50,568 nucleotides of DNA from Bacteroidaceae bacterium. GTDB lineage: Bacteria > Bacteroidota > Bacteroidia > Bacteroidales > Bacteroidaceae. Positions 7,696-15,514 of this stretch are shown in pieces (position 1 is the first letter of the stretch; each line of letters begins with the position of its first letter). The DNA is taken from assembly GCA_024401095.1 (NCBI GenBank), contig JAKSLR010000023.1:1-50568 (forward strand), given 5' to 3'. The notes under the pieces were generated by a model. That model was not told the origin of the DNA. It saw nothing but the letters and a program-made list of their open reading frames with translations, and did not search any database. A program made the position numbers and the translations under genes.

Positions 7696-9759
7696 ATGAA
7701 AAACACGGGTTTGATTTTCCTTTTTTCTATGATTTGCCTGCTGGCACCTGCCCAGGAGTATGCCGATCTGGTAGATATGTACATGGGTGTAAAGGGCAAG
7801 AGTAATTGTGTCCTTGGTCCTCAGCTTCCGCATGGAAGTGTGAATCCTTCTCCTCAGACCCGAAATGGCGGACATGGAGGCTACAAGGAGGGTGAACCGG
7901 TCCGTGGGTTTGCCCAATTACACGTGAGCGGAACCGGATGGAGCCGTTATGGTCAGGTTCTGCTTTCTCCACAGATGGGATTCGAACCGGCAGAAGATGC
8001 GCACGATTCAGAAATCAGTCAGGAGATAGCCAGACCTTATTACTATGAGGTTCAGCTAGATAGGTATCACATCAAGACACAATTGGCACCTACTCATCAT
8101 GGGGCGATATACAGATTTTCCTACTCTGAGGGAGGGGATAAGAGCCTGTTGCTGGATATGGCTCACAGCATCCCGCAACATGTGGTGCCCGAGATAAATG
8201 GCCATTTCTACGGTGGTGAGATCCGTTATAACCCTACCTCTGGTTTGCTGGTAGGATGGGGTTCCTATAACGGTGGTTTCGGCAGTTTGAAACCTTATAA
8301 TGTCTACTTTGCCATTCAGGCCGATGTGCCTTTGGAGGCAACCGAAGTGACCGACAAGCAGCAGAATGCGCTCTATGCCCGCATTCCCGTGACGAAAAAC
8401 GAAGTGAACTTGAAGATAGCTGTTTCCATGAAAAGCATTCAGCAGGCCTGCCGGTTTTTGCACGATGAGCTGGAAAATGTAAGTCTGGAAGAGGCTAAAC
8501 TCCTTGCCAAGAATGCATGGGACAACATGCTCGGGAAGATTACGGTCAGCACAGATTCACCCGATGAAAAACGCCTGTTCTATACCACCTTCTACCACAG
8601 TCTGGTTATGCCAAGAGACAGAAGTGGCGACAACCCATCCTGGGAAAGTGACCAGCCTTATTTCGATGATCATTTCTGCATCTGGGATACTTGGAGAACC
8701 AAATATCCGCTCATGATCTTGCTCGATGAAAGTTTCGTGAGCCGGAGCATCCAGTCGTTCATAGACCGTTTTGAGCATAACGGCATGTGTAATCCTTCCT
8801 TCACCAGCGGCTTGGAATTTGAAGATCGTCAAGGGGGTGATGATGTGGAGAATGTCATAGCCGATGCCATGGTAAAAGGCGTTAATGGGTTTGATTATGA
8901 AAAAGCCTATAACTACTTGAAATGGAATGCATTTCATAAACGAAGTCCAGAGTATCAGAAGTTTGGCTGGCAGCCCGATTTTGGTGGTCTCATGTCCGTA
9001 AGCAATGCCATGGAATATGCGTACAATGACTACTGTACAGCAGAGGCAGCCTTAATCATGAAAGACACAGAAACCTACACTACTTTGCTGGAGCGTTCCG
9101 GAAGTTGGGAGAAACTCTTTAACCCTTCGCTCCAGTCGGGCGAGTTCTCCGGATTTGTAGGCCCTCGAAAGGCCGACGGCACGTTCATCAGTTTCGATCC
9201 CGACAAGATTTATGGTTCTTGGGTAGAGTTTTTTTACGAAGGAAATGCATGGACCTATACTATGTTCGTACCCCATCAGTTTGACAGATTAATCGAATTA
9301 TCCGGAGGAGCTAAATCAATGATCAAGAAACTGAAATTCGGCTTTGATTCCCGTTTGATAACCCTCTTCAATGAACCCGGGTTCCTGTCGCCATTCCTTT
9401 TCCATCACATGAATCGTCCGGACCTCACATCCTATTATGTCAATCTGATCCGCACCCAAGACTTCTCTCTGGAGAAAGGCTATCTGGACAATGAAGACAG
9501 TGGAGCCATGGGCTCATGGTACATCTTTACCTCTTTGGGCCTGTTCCCAAATGCAGGTCAAGACTATTACTACCTCACAACTCCAGCATTCAAGGACATT
9601 ACTCTACAACTTTCAAGCGGAGGCAAGCTCCATATTCAGGCAAAAGGTACCCCAACTCACAAACCTAAATCCATTCTTCTAAACGGTAAAAAATTAGATA
9701 AAGCCATACTGAGACATCAGGATATCAGGAATGGAGCAGAGATTCTGTATGTTTTCTAA
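7696..9759 (+). CDS. GH92 alpha-mannosidase, secreted
   Basis: Exported glycoside hydrolase family 92 enzyme of 687 residues; the family comprises Ca2+-dependent exo-alpha-mannosidases that trim host or yeast mannans. A signal peptide ends near residue 19 (LAPAQEYAD). The N-terminal beta-sandwich carries GPQLPHGSVNPSPQT and SGTGWSRYGQ. The (alpha/alpha)6 domain shows YTTFYHSLVMPRD, WDTWRTKYPLM, FEGNAW-type YEGNAWTYTMFVPHQ (acid Glu) and DNEDSGAMGSWYIF (base Asp and Ca2+ region). The start at 7696 is used because it lies just after the promoter and begins the signal peptide; an in-frame start at 7603 would lie upstream of the promoter. No SusC/D pair is nearby, so it is not part of a classical PUL here. 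Confidence 0.93.
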   Translation: MKNTGLIFLFSMICLLAPAQEYADLVDMYMGVKGKSNCVLGPQLPHGSVNPSPQTRNGGHGGYKEGEPVRGFAQLHVSGTGWSRYGQVLLSPQMGFEPAEDAHDSEISQEIARPYYYEVQLDRYHIKTQLAPTHHGAIYRFSYSEGGDKSLLLDMAHSIPQHVVPEINGHFYGGEIRYNPTSGLLVGWGSYNGGFGSLKPYNVYFAIQADVPLEATEVTDKQQNALYARIPVTKNEVNLKIAVSMKSIQQACRFLHDELENVSLEEAKLLAKNAWDNMLGKITVSTDSPDEKRLFYTTFYHSLVMPRDRSGDNPSWESDQPYFDDHFCIWDTWRTKYPLMILLDESFVSRSIQSFIDRFEHNGMCNPSFTSGLEFEDRQGGDDVENVIADAMVKGVNGFDYEKAYNYLKWNAFHKRSPEYQKFGWQPDFGGLMSVSNAMEYAYNDYCTAEAALIMKDTETYTTLLERSGSWEKLFNPSLQSGEFSGFVGPRKADGTFISFDPDKIYGSWVEFFYEGNAWTYTMFVPHQFDRLIELSGGAKSMIKKLKFGFDSRLITLFNEPGFLSPFLFHHMNRPDLTSYYVNLIRTQDFSLEKGYLDNEDSGAMGSWYIFTSLGLFPNAGQDYYYLTTPAFKDITLQLSSGGKLHIQAKGTPTHKPKSILLNGKKLDKAILRHQDIRNGAEILYVF

Positions 9760-9835
9760 GTCCAGTTTGTCAGGCATGTGAAATTTCTTCGATGTGAAAA
9801 CCAGATGTACCTAAGCTATTTTGGTTACGAAGAAC

Positions 9836-10501
9836 TTAAGCTCCCGATGGCTTTGGGCTCACATCAGGAAGTTCTTCATTTTCTTCTTCGTAAATTATTT
9901 CTAAGAGTTGACGTATTGTTTTTTTATCTTTAATCAATTTTTTGAGCGAGTGCAGACGTTCAGCATTTGGAGATTCGGGAATCCAAAGTTTCAAGTAACC
10001 ACCCTCGGCATACTTTTCGTTAAGATGATCTAGTGCCCGCTGAATATGTGCCTCCTTGTCAAGATGGGGATAATGCTTAAAGCCATACTGGATAGTGCGT
10101 CGAAGTATTGTGTCCTTGTCAATAAGACGGTCTGCCTCGGCAACTATCTTACCGTAGATGCTGCGAGGCTCATGGTCTGATGAAGCCCTGTGGTCTTCTA
10201 CAGCTTGCGCCATGGTTTCAATCTGCTCTGGTGTAAACCATTCCTTCAATCGGACATCTTCTCTGATGATCTTACCGGAAATAAGATGATGGGTCTTGCG
10301 GTCATCGTGCAACCCTAGGTCATGATAGGCTGCAACAGTATATACCATATTGTAGTTTACGTCATAGTAAGGCGCCAGTTTCATGCTTTGCTCTATGACT
10401 GAAAGTGCATGGCTCTCTTGGTGAGCCTTGTCGAACTCTGCATATCGGGGTAAGATTTGCTTCTCCAGAAAGGATTGAAGACTTTTTTCAATATGTTTCA
10501 T
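9836..10501 (-). CDS. HD-domain phosphohydrolase
   Basis: Cytoplasmic protein of 221 residues with an HD-superfamily metal-dependent phosphohydrolase domain. The histidine-aspartate motif is in AAYHDLGLHDD near residue 60. It is preceded by a helix ending SMKLAPYYDVN and followed by HHLISGKIIRED and a second histidine in AVEDHRASSDHEPRS, with a downstream Asp in IVAEADRLIDKD. Such proteins hydrolyse nucleotides or other phosphoesters, but the substrate cannot be told from sequence. The C-terminal about 30 residues are acidic and proline-rich (EEENEELPDVSPKP). It has its own promoter and is convergent with the GH92 gene. Confidence 0.82.
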   Translation of the reverse strand: MKHIEKSLQSFLEKQILPRYAEFDKAHQESHALSVIEQSMKLAPYYDVNYNMVYTVAAYHDLGLHDDRKTHHLISGKIIREDVRLKEWFTPEQIETMAQAVEDHRASSDHEPRSIYGKIVAEADRLIDKDTILRRTIQYGFKHYPHLDKEAHIQRALDHLNEKYAEGGYLKLWIPESPNAERLHSLKKLIKDKKTIRQLLEIIYEEENEELPDVSPKPSGA

Positions 10502-10532
10502 GTGTGTTGTTCATTCCTTTTCTAATAACTTG

Positions 10533-10540
10533 CAAAGGTA
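10533..10540 (-). promoter_or_regulatory. -7 promoter box of the HD-domain gene
   Basis: TACCTTTG on the minus strand, 31 bp before the ATG at 10501. Confidence 0.6.
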
Positions 10541-10643
10541 GTTAAATTGCGCATTTATTCTTGATAATGGGTCCATTTTTTCCCTTCTCTATGCATTATT
10601 GTTCCACTAGTGCTCAAAGTTCGCAATTTTTAGGCTTGCTATA

Positions 10644-10675
10644 TTTGCCGATTTAGGAAGAAGTTTATAAATTTG
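10644..10675 (+). promoter_or_regulatory. Promoter of the M28 peptidase remnant
   Basis: TTTG at 10644-10647, a spacer of exactly 20 bp, then TAAATTTG at 10668-10675. This is a textbook -33/-7 pair and survives although the gene behind it is truncated. A second -7-like TATATTTG overlaps it at 10640-10647. Confidence 0.75.
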
Positions 10676-10704
10676 CAGTTTATAAGATACAAATACTATA
10701 CGCC

Positions 10705-10965
10705 ATGAAATGGAATTACTTGTTTCTGGGAACGATGATGAGCCTGATGACTCCTTGCCTTGCATCGGAGGTTCAGGTACCTGTCCAAACGGATCCCCTG
10801 ATCGTTCAGTCGTTGGCTCAGGTGAATGCTGACAGCATCTTTTCCTATATTCAAGCCTTGGTGAACTGCCATACCCGTCACAACTTAAGTTCCCAGACCG
10901 ATGCCAAAAAGGGCATTGGGGCTGCTACTGACTATCTGGAAAATAGGACATTGCAGTTTGCCTAG
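10705..10965 (+). pseudogene. Truncated M28-type peptidase, N-terminal remnant
   Basis: An 86-residue ORF with an export signal ending near CLASEV. The following segment, with VQSLAQVNADSIFSYIQ, VNCHTRHNLSS and KGIGAATDYLENR, resembles the opening of secreted Bacteroidales M28 zinc aminopeptidases. In those enzymes this segment precedes a catalytic domain of several hundred residues. Here the reading frame stops right after LENR with a short unrelated tail, and only 33 bp separate it from the next gene, so the catalytic part has been deleted. The promoter in front is intact, so the remnant probably now serves as a leader for transcription of the downstream small gene. The family assignment is from remembered motif similarity, not a search. 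Confidence 0.6.
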
Positions 10966-10998
10966 AATATGTAGATAATGTTTAATTAAATAATAGAT

Positions 10999-11358
10999 AT
11001 GAAAAAGTTTTTAGTATTCATTGTTTTTATTGCAGTGATTGCTTTAGTGGCAGGTGCTTTCGTTACCTGTCCTGACAAGAAGGCACATCAGAAGGCTTTG
11101 ACAGAAAGTGTAGGCCAGTATGCTTCAGATAAAGTAGATTCCAAGGGTGGTGTTTTGGGAAAGGTGGCCAAAGCCGTTGCCGGTAATAAAGCTGTAGAAT
11201 TGGCCATCAGCCAGTTTCTTAGTGTAGAGGATTATGGTGTCTGCAGTATCGGAAAAATCAAGAAAGGAGAAGATTCACAGATTGTATCCTTTGGTATTTT
11301 CGGGCATGTCATTGCTCCTTCTACAGCTCAAATTGATGCGGCATTAAAAAAGAAGTAA
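10999..11358 (+). CDS. Small exported or membrane-anchored protein (DUF4359-like)
   Basis: Protein of 119 residues with an N-terminal hydrophobic segment (about 4-22) ending at GAFVTCPDKK. This is either a signal anchor or a signal peptide; the cysteine at about 24 is not in a clear lipobox. The remainder contains HQKALTESVGQYASDKV, a Gly/Lys-rich linker and a small beta-rich domain, VEDYGVCSIGKI...SFGIFGHVIAP, like small stand-alone proteins annotated DUF4359. No enzymatic motif is visible. It lies 33 bp after the M28 remnant with no promoter box of its own in between, so it is probably transcribed from the remnant's promoter. Confidence 0.65.
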   Translation: MKKFLVFIVFIAVIALVAGAFVTCPDKKAHQKALTESVGQYASDKVDSKGGVLGKVAKAVAGNKAVELAISQFLSVEDYGVCSIGKIKKGEDSQIVSFGIFGHVIAPSTAQIDAALKKK

Positions 11359-11400
11359 ATTACAAAATGCAACTTTTTAGTAGATTTATTTAATAATTCT

Positions 11401-11431
11401 TTTGTTTTTATATGAATTTTCTTTAAATTTG
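11401..11431 (+). promoter_or_regulatory. Promoter of the ArsR-family gene
   Basis: TTTG at 11401-11404, a 19 bp spacer, then TAAATTTG at 11424-11431; the ATG follows 26 bp later. The 17 bases from the -7 box onward (TAAATTTGCAGCAAAAT) recur exactly at the PAP2 promoter near 17284. Confidence 0.75.
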
Positions 11432-11457
11432 CAGCAAAATAAAGGCTAAATCTATAT

Positions 11458-11787
11458 ATGAAGAGCAAAGAATTATACACATTGAGACAGCAGATCGTGT
11501 CGGATCTAACCCGTGCCATGGGTCATCCGGCTCGTATAGCAATGCTTGAATTTATTTCTGAAAAGGGAGAGTGCTATTTCGGAGAACTGGAAGATAATAT
11601 TCCACTGGCAAAGGCAACCATCAGCCGCCATCTTTCCGATTTACGTGAAGCAGGATTAATACTGACTGAAGCGGAAGGCCCAAGAACACGTATCTGGATC
11701 AACAAGAAAAATTGGACTTTTGCCCAGAAAGTGTTCAATGATTTCTTCTCGGAAAATTTTGATCAGATTCCAGAAAAGGTTGAATAA
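11458..11787 (+). CDS. ArsR-family winged-helix transcriptional regulator
   Basis: DNA-binding regulator of 109 residues. The winged-helix domain is clear: LTRAMGHPARIAMLEFI (helix 1-2), CYFGELEDNIPLAKATISRHLSDLREAGLI (helix-turn-helix and recognition helix, residues about 40-70), then a wing EAEGPRTRIWINKKNW. The classical metal-binding ELCVCDL motif of ArsR/SmtB is absent; one cysteine (ECYFGEL) sits at its place, so metal sensing is doubtful. It ends at a palindromic terminator just before the quinate/shikimate operon and may regulate that operon or itself; this is inference from position only. Confidence 0.88.
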   Translation: MKSKELYTLRQQIVSDLTRAMGHPARIAMLEFISEKGECYFGELEDNIPLAKATISRHLSDLREAGLILTEAEGPRTRIWINKKNWTFAQKVFNDFFSENFDQIPEKVE

Positions 11788-11805
11788 TCAATAATAAATG
11801 GCAGG

Positions 11806-11838
11806 AATGGGGTACTCTAGAGTATCCCATTCTTTTGG
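11806..11838 (+). terminator. Palindromic terminator after the ArsR gene
   Basis: Bases 11806-11831 form a near-perfect 26-base palindrome (AATGGG arm, centre TCTAGA, one G-T pair) followed by TCTTTT. The hairpin covers the in-frame ATG at 11798, which supports the later start at 11846 for the dehydrogenase. It could instead act as an attenuator or operator. Confidence 0.7.
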
Positions 11839-11845
11839 ATATAAA

Positions 11846-12715
11846 ATGAGTCAAAGAATAACAGGACATACAGAACTTATAGGACTAATAGCCAATCCTA
11901 TACGTAATAGTAAGTCGCCTATGATGCACAATACTGCATTTGAAGCGCTGGGACTGGATTATGCATATCTGGTCTTTGAAGTGGATAATTCTACGCTGAA
12001 AGAGGCTGTGGCTGGTCTTCGCGCCATGAAGGTCAGGGGATTTAACGTCTCCATGCCGAACAAGGGTCCCGTCATGCAGTATCTGGATGAATTGACACCG
12101 GCTGCCAAGCTTTGCGAAGCCGTAAATACGGTGGTCAACGAGAATGGCAAGCTCATAGGTACAAACACCGATGGTTTAGGATTCATGCTGGCTTGCAAGT
12201 CACAAGGTATGGATATCATTGGCAAGAAGATCACTTTACTAGGAGCAGGTGGTGCTGCTACGGCTGCCTGCATGCAAGCCGCATTGGATGGAGTGGCAGA
12301 AATTTCCATCTTCAACGGCAACGATTCCTTTATGGAGCATGCCTACCAGAATGCAGAACGCATCAATAGACAGACTTCCTGTAAGGCCCAGGTCTTCTAT
12401 CTGGAAGATACCGATGCACTCCGAAGGGAGATAGAGAGTTCTGTCATGCTGGTCAATGCTACAGGTTGCGGTTTCTGCCAGCCTGTAGGTCCTTGCCTGA
12501 TTCCAGACAAAAGCTATCTCCGTTCTGACCTAATGGTCTTTGACGTTATTTATTCTCCTATGGAAACTCAACTTCTGGTGTGGGCCAAGGAACTGGGGTG
12601 CAAGTGCTCTAATGGACTGGAGATGATGTTCCATCAGGGAGCTGCCGCCTTTAAGTTGTGGACTGGAAAAGAGATGCCTTTAGATGTTGTACGTGAAGTA
12701 TTCAAAGAACTATGA
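11846..12715 (+). CDS. ydiB: YdiB-type quinate/shikimate dehydrogenase (AroE family)
   Basis: Cytoplasmic NAD(P)-dependent dehydrogenase of 289 residues interconverting quinate or shikimate with the 3-dehydro compounds. The length and motifs fit Escherichia coli YdiB better than biosynthetic AroE. They include PIRNSKSPMMHN at the start, FEVDN, RGFNVSMPNK with the catalytic Lys (SMPNK rather than AroE's TxPxK), YLDELTPAAKL, NTDG with the substrate-binding Asp, the Rossmann loop LLGAGGAATA, and a C-terminal QGAAAFKLWTGKEMPL. The start at 11846 is chosen because an upstream in-frame ATG (11798) lies in a hairpin. Its stop overlaps the dctQ start by 4 bp, so enzyme and TRAP transporter are one operon. 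Whether the role is catabolic or biosynthetic is unresolved. Confidence 0.88.
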   Translation: MSQRITGHTELIGLIANPIRNSKSPMMHNTAFEALGLDYAYLVFEVDNSTLKEAVAGLRAMKVRGFNVSMPNKGPVMQYLDELTPAAKLCEAVNTVVNENGKLIGTNTDGLGFMLACKSQGMDIIGKKITLLGAGGAATAACMQAALDGVAEISIFNGNDSFMEHAYQNAERINRQTSCKAQVFYLEDTDALRREIESSVMLVNATGCGFCQPVGPCLIPDKSYLRSDLMVFDVIYSPMETQLLVWAKELGCKCSNGLEMMFHQGAAAFKLWTGKEMPLDVVREVFKEL

Positions 12716-13251
12716 GAATAGTACAGTGGATAGATAAGTATCTGGAAGAGTGCCTTCTCACGCTTTTGCTGATAGGCATTTCCTCGCTGGTAATCGTTCA
12801 GGTGGCTGCCCGTTACCTGTTCAACAGTTCCCTGAGCTGGAGCGATGAGCTGGCGCGTTACTTCCTCATCTGGTCCTGTTTCCTGAGTGTGAGCTACTGT
12901 GTAAGAAAGCGCATCTCTATCAAGATAGACCAGTTTCAGAACAGTTTGTCCAAACCTCTTATCCCTTGGGTAAAGATGATTCGCCATACGGTAGTGTTTG
13001 CATTCTGCATCATAATGCTGCCTTACAGCTGGACCTACGTAATGCAAAGCGTGAACAACGGCTCCACCAGTTCTGCCCTCCAGATACCGATGTATTACAT
13101 CCAGAGTGCCCCATTGATAGGCTTTGCCTTGCTATCTGTTCGTGTGGCTCAGGCTTGGGTCAGAGAGTTCATCCGCTCCTGGCGTTATATGTTGATAGGG
13201 TTCCGCACTATGATGCGAAACCAGATAAAAGAAAAGGAGGAGAACGCATGA
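12712..13251 (+). CDS. dctQ: TRAP transporter small permease DctQ
   Basis: Integral membrane protein of 179 residues with four predicted transmembrane helices, the small permease subunit of a tripartite ATP-independent periplasmic transporter. The family signature VQVAARYLFNSSLSWSDELAR (residues about 30-50) and FLIWSCFLSVSYCVRKR are present. A charged C-terminal tail follows the last helix. Start and stop both overlap the neighbours by 4 bp (ATGA), which implies coupled translation with the dehydrogenase and DctM. Confidence 0.92.
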   Translation: MRIVQWIDKYLEECLLTLLLIGISSLVIVQVAARYLFNSSLSWSDELARYFLIWSCFLSVSYCVRKRISIKIDQFQNSLSKPLIPWVKMIRHTVVFAFCIIMLPYSWTYVMQSVNNGSTSSALQIPMYYIQSAPLIGFALLSVRVAQAWVREFIRSWRYMLIGFRTMMRNQIKEKEENA

Positions 13252-14537
13252 CCATTCTTATTCTTATCCTTTTCGTTGTCATGCTACTCATTGCCGTACC
13301 TATTGGTCTGGCAGTGGCAGGGACATCTATTCTCCCTTCTCTGCTGAGTGATTCCTTCACAGTATCCGGAACCTTTATTCTTCGAAGTATGTTGGGTGGC
13401 GTGAATCAGACCACATTACTGGCCATTCCGCTCTTCGTTTTCAGCGGAATTATTATGGCTCGAGGTTCTGTGTCAAAGAAACTCTTCGATGTCTTTGCAT
13501 ATTTTATTGGAAACCGTACGGCTGGCATTCCTTGTGCTGTGGTTATCACCTGTTTGTTCTTCGGAGCCATTTCAGGATCTGCTCCGGCAACGGTAGCTGC
13601 GGTGGGGTCCATGACTATTCCCGTGATGCTTTCCTTAGGGTACAACAAGCGTTTCAGTGTGGCTCTGGTAGCTGTCTCTGGCGGCTTGGGCGTCATTATA
13701 CCACCGTCTATTCCGTTCATTCTCTATGCACAGGCAGCTGGAGTTTCTGTATCCGACCTGTTCATGGCAGGAATTGTTCCCGGTTTCCTCATTGCCTTTA
13801 TTCTTATGGGGTATGCTTGGGTCTACTGCAAGGTAAACGGAGAAGATAAGAAAGCCATTAAGAATGTAGTGGACGAGTTGCACCGGAAGAAGTTCCTGAA
13901 AGTCATGAGTGAATCCATCTGGGCACTGATCACTCCGGTCATCATTCTGGGATGCATCTATAGTGGTGTCACTTCACCTACCGAAGCAGCTGCCATTGCG
14001 GTCTTCTATTCTTTGCTGATTTCGTTATTCGTGTACCGCACTCTGAAATTCTCCGACCTGTGGAGCATCTGTGTGGAGACCGTCAAGACCTACGGGCCTA
14101 TACTCTTTGTACTGGCGTCTTCTGTAGCTTTCTCCCGTATCCTTACACTCATGCATGTTCCTCAGGCACTCTCTGCCTGGATATCCAACGACTTCTCAAG
14201 TGAAGCTATCATCTTGCTGGTCATCAATATAGTGGTGTTGTTTGTGGGCATGATTATGGATACCACACCGGCTATCATGATCCTTACCCCTATATTACTT
14301 CCTGTAGCTACTATGTTTGGTGTAGATCCGGTACATTTCGGTATCATTATGGTTGTGAATCTGGCCATTGGATTTGTAACTCCTCCTATAGGTGTGAACC
14401 TTTTTGTAGCTTCTTCACTCTCGGGTGTTCCTATGATAGAGCTTGCGCGCAAGGCAGCTCCCATGATTATTCTGTTTCTGATAGCTTTGCTGATCATTAC
14501 ATTCATTCCAAGTCTTAGCCTATGTCTCATCTCTTGA
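13248..14537 (+). CDS. dctM: TRAP transporter large permease DctM
   Basis: Integral membrane protein of 429 residues, the ion-coupled large permease of the TRAP system. It shows about 11-12 transmembrane helices with the family segments AIPLFVFSGIIMARG, FGAISGSAPATVAAVG, GGLGVIIPPSIPFILY and GMIMDTTPAIMILTPILLP, and ends with GFVTPPIGVNLFV. The reading frame is open further upstream (to 12966), but 13248 is the true start. It coincides with the dctQ stop and is preceded by AAGGAGGAG, an unusually good Shine-Dalgarno for this phylum. The 3' end overlaps dctP by 16 bp. Confidence 0.94.
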   Translation: MTILILILFVVMLLIAVPIGLAVAGTSILPSLLSDSFTVSGTFILRSMLGGVNQTTLLAIPLFVFSGIIMARGSVSKKLFDVFAYFIGNRTAGIPCAVVITCLFFGAISGSAPATVAAVGSMTIPVMLSLGYNKRFSVALVAVSGGLGVIIPPSIPFILYAQAAGVSVSDLFMAGIVPGFLIAFILMGYAWVYCKVNGEDKKAIKNVVDELHRKKFLKVMSESIWALITPVIILGCIYSGVTSPTEAAAIAVFYSLLISLFVYRTLKFSDLWSICVETVKTYGPILFVLASSVAFSRILTLMHVPQALSAWISNDFSSEAIILLVINIVVLFVGMIMDTTPAIMILTPILLPVATMFGVDPVHFGIIMVVNLAIGFVTPPIGVNLFVASSLSGVPMIELARKAAPMIILFLIALLIITFIPSLSLCLIS

Positions 14538-15511
14538 AAATATTGCCTGTAGTTTGCTGTATCCTGCTCAGTTCCTGTGGTGGAGAGCGGAGGCAGACTT
14601 ATGCCTGGGTGCTGGCTACTGCCAGTCCTGAGAATACGGTAACCGGTATCTTCGCTAATACCTTTGCCCAGAAAGTGGAGGAACTTTCGGGAGGTGAACT
14701 AAAGTTGCAGGTGTATCATAATTCCGTTCTTGGAGGGGATACAGAACTCATTGAATCCTGCCAGTGTGGCGACATTCCGTTTGTGGTGCAGAATACGGCT
14801 CCCGAGGTAAGCTATATGCCAAGGCTTTGCCTGTTTGACCTTCCTTGTGTGTTCCAGGAGATTGAGGAAGTGCACAAGGTGTTGGACGACAGCCTCTTCA
14901 TCCACAAGATAAACAACATCTATCAAGATGCCGGCTTCTACTTGTTGGGAATGGCCGACCAGCATTTCCGTGTCATGACCTGCAACAAGGAGGTCACTTC
15001 CCTGAGCGACCTGAAGGGCATGAAGATCCGTACCATGGAAAACTCGTTCCACATCGGGTTCTGGAAACTCTTGGGGGCCAATCCTACACCTATGGCTTTC
15101 TCTGAACTTTATGTGGGTCTGGAACAGCATACCGTAGATGCACAGGAGAATCCGTATGAGGTGATCTGTTCCAACGGTTTCTATGAGGTGCAGAAGGATG
15201 TAGTGGAAACCAACCATCTGCCACATTTGCTTGCCCTGGTGACCAACAATGACTTCTACCGCAAGCTCTCATCCCAAGACAAGGCGGTAGTGGACAAGGC
15301 TGCTCAGGAGGCTACAGAAATAGCCCGAACACAAGCCGTAGAGCGTGTGTCCAGCCGAATGAAAGAAATAGAGCAAGGGGGTGCCAAACTGGTACCGGTA
15401 TCTACAGAACTGCATCAGGCCATGCAGGTAGCTTCCAAGCCTATCTATGACCAGATCCGGAAGGTGGTGGCAGATGACGAGCTCTTCAACCAGTATTCCC
15501 AGATTCAGTGA
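14522..15511 (+). CDS. dctP: TRAP transporter substrate-binding lipoprotein DctP
   Basis: Periplasmic solute-binding protein of 329 residues, predicted to be lipid-anchored (lipobox LLSSC at residue 19). The DctP family core is present: LQVYHNSVLGGDTELIE, MADQHFRVMT, LSDLKGMKIRTMENSFHIGFWKLLGANPTPM (the Arg that clamps the substrate carboxylate in this family is in KIRT), and VDAQENPYEVICSNGFYEVQ. The substrate is an organic acid by family. Linkage to a YdiB-type dehydrogenase suggests quinate, shikimate or a relative, which is inference. It is the last gene of the operon and ends 3 bp before the convergent GH110 gene. Confidence 0.93.
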   Translation: MSHLLKILPVVCCILLSSCGGERRQTYAWVLATASPENTVTGIFANTFAQKVEELSGGELKLQVYHNSVLGGDTELIESCQCGDIPFVVQNTAPEVSYMPRLCLFDLPCVFQEIEEVHKVLDDSLFIHKINNIYQDAGFYLLGMADQHFRVMTCNKEVTSLSDLKGMKIRTMENSFHIGFWKLLGANPTPMAFSELYVGLEQHTVDAQENPYEVICSNGFYEVQKDVVETNHLPHLLALVTNNDFYRKLSSQDKAVVDKAAQEATEIARTQAVERVSSRMKEIEQGGAKLVPVSTELHQAMQVASKPIYDQIRKVVADDELFNQYSQIQ

Positions 15512-15514
15512 GAA

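Noticed and set aside
12966..13247. Upstream extension of dctM by 94 codons.
   Set aside because: It lies entirely within dctQ in another frame. The ATG at 13248 has a good Shine-Dalgarno and begins the first membrane helix.
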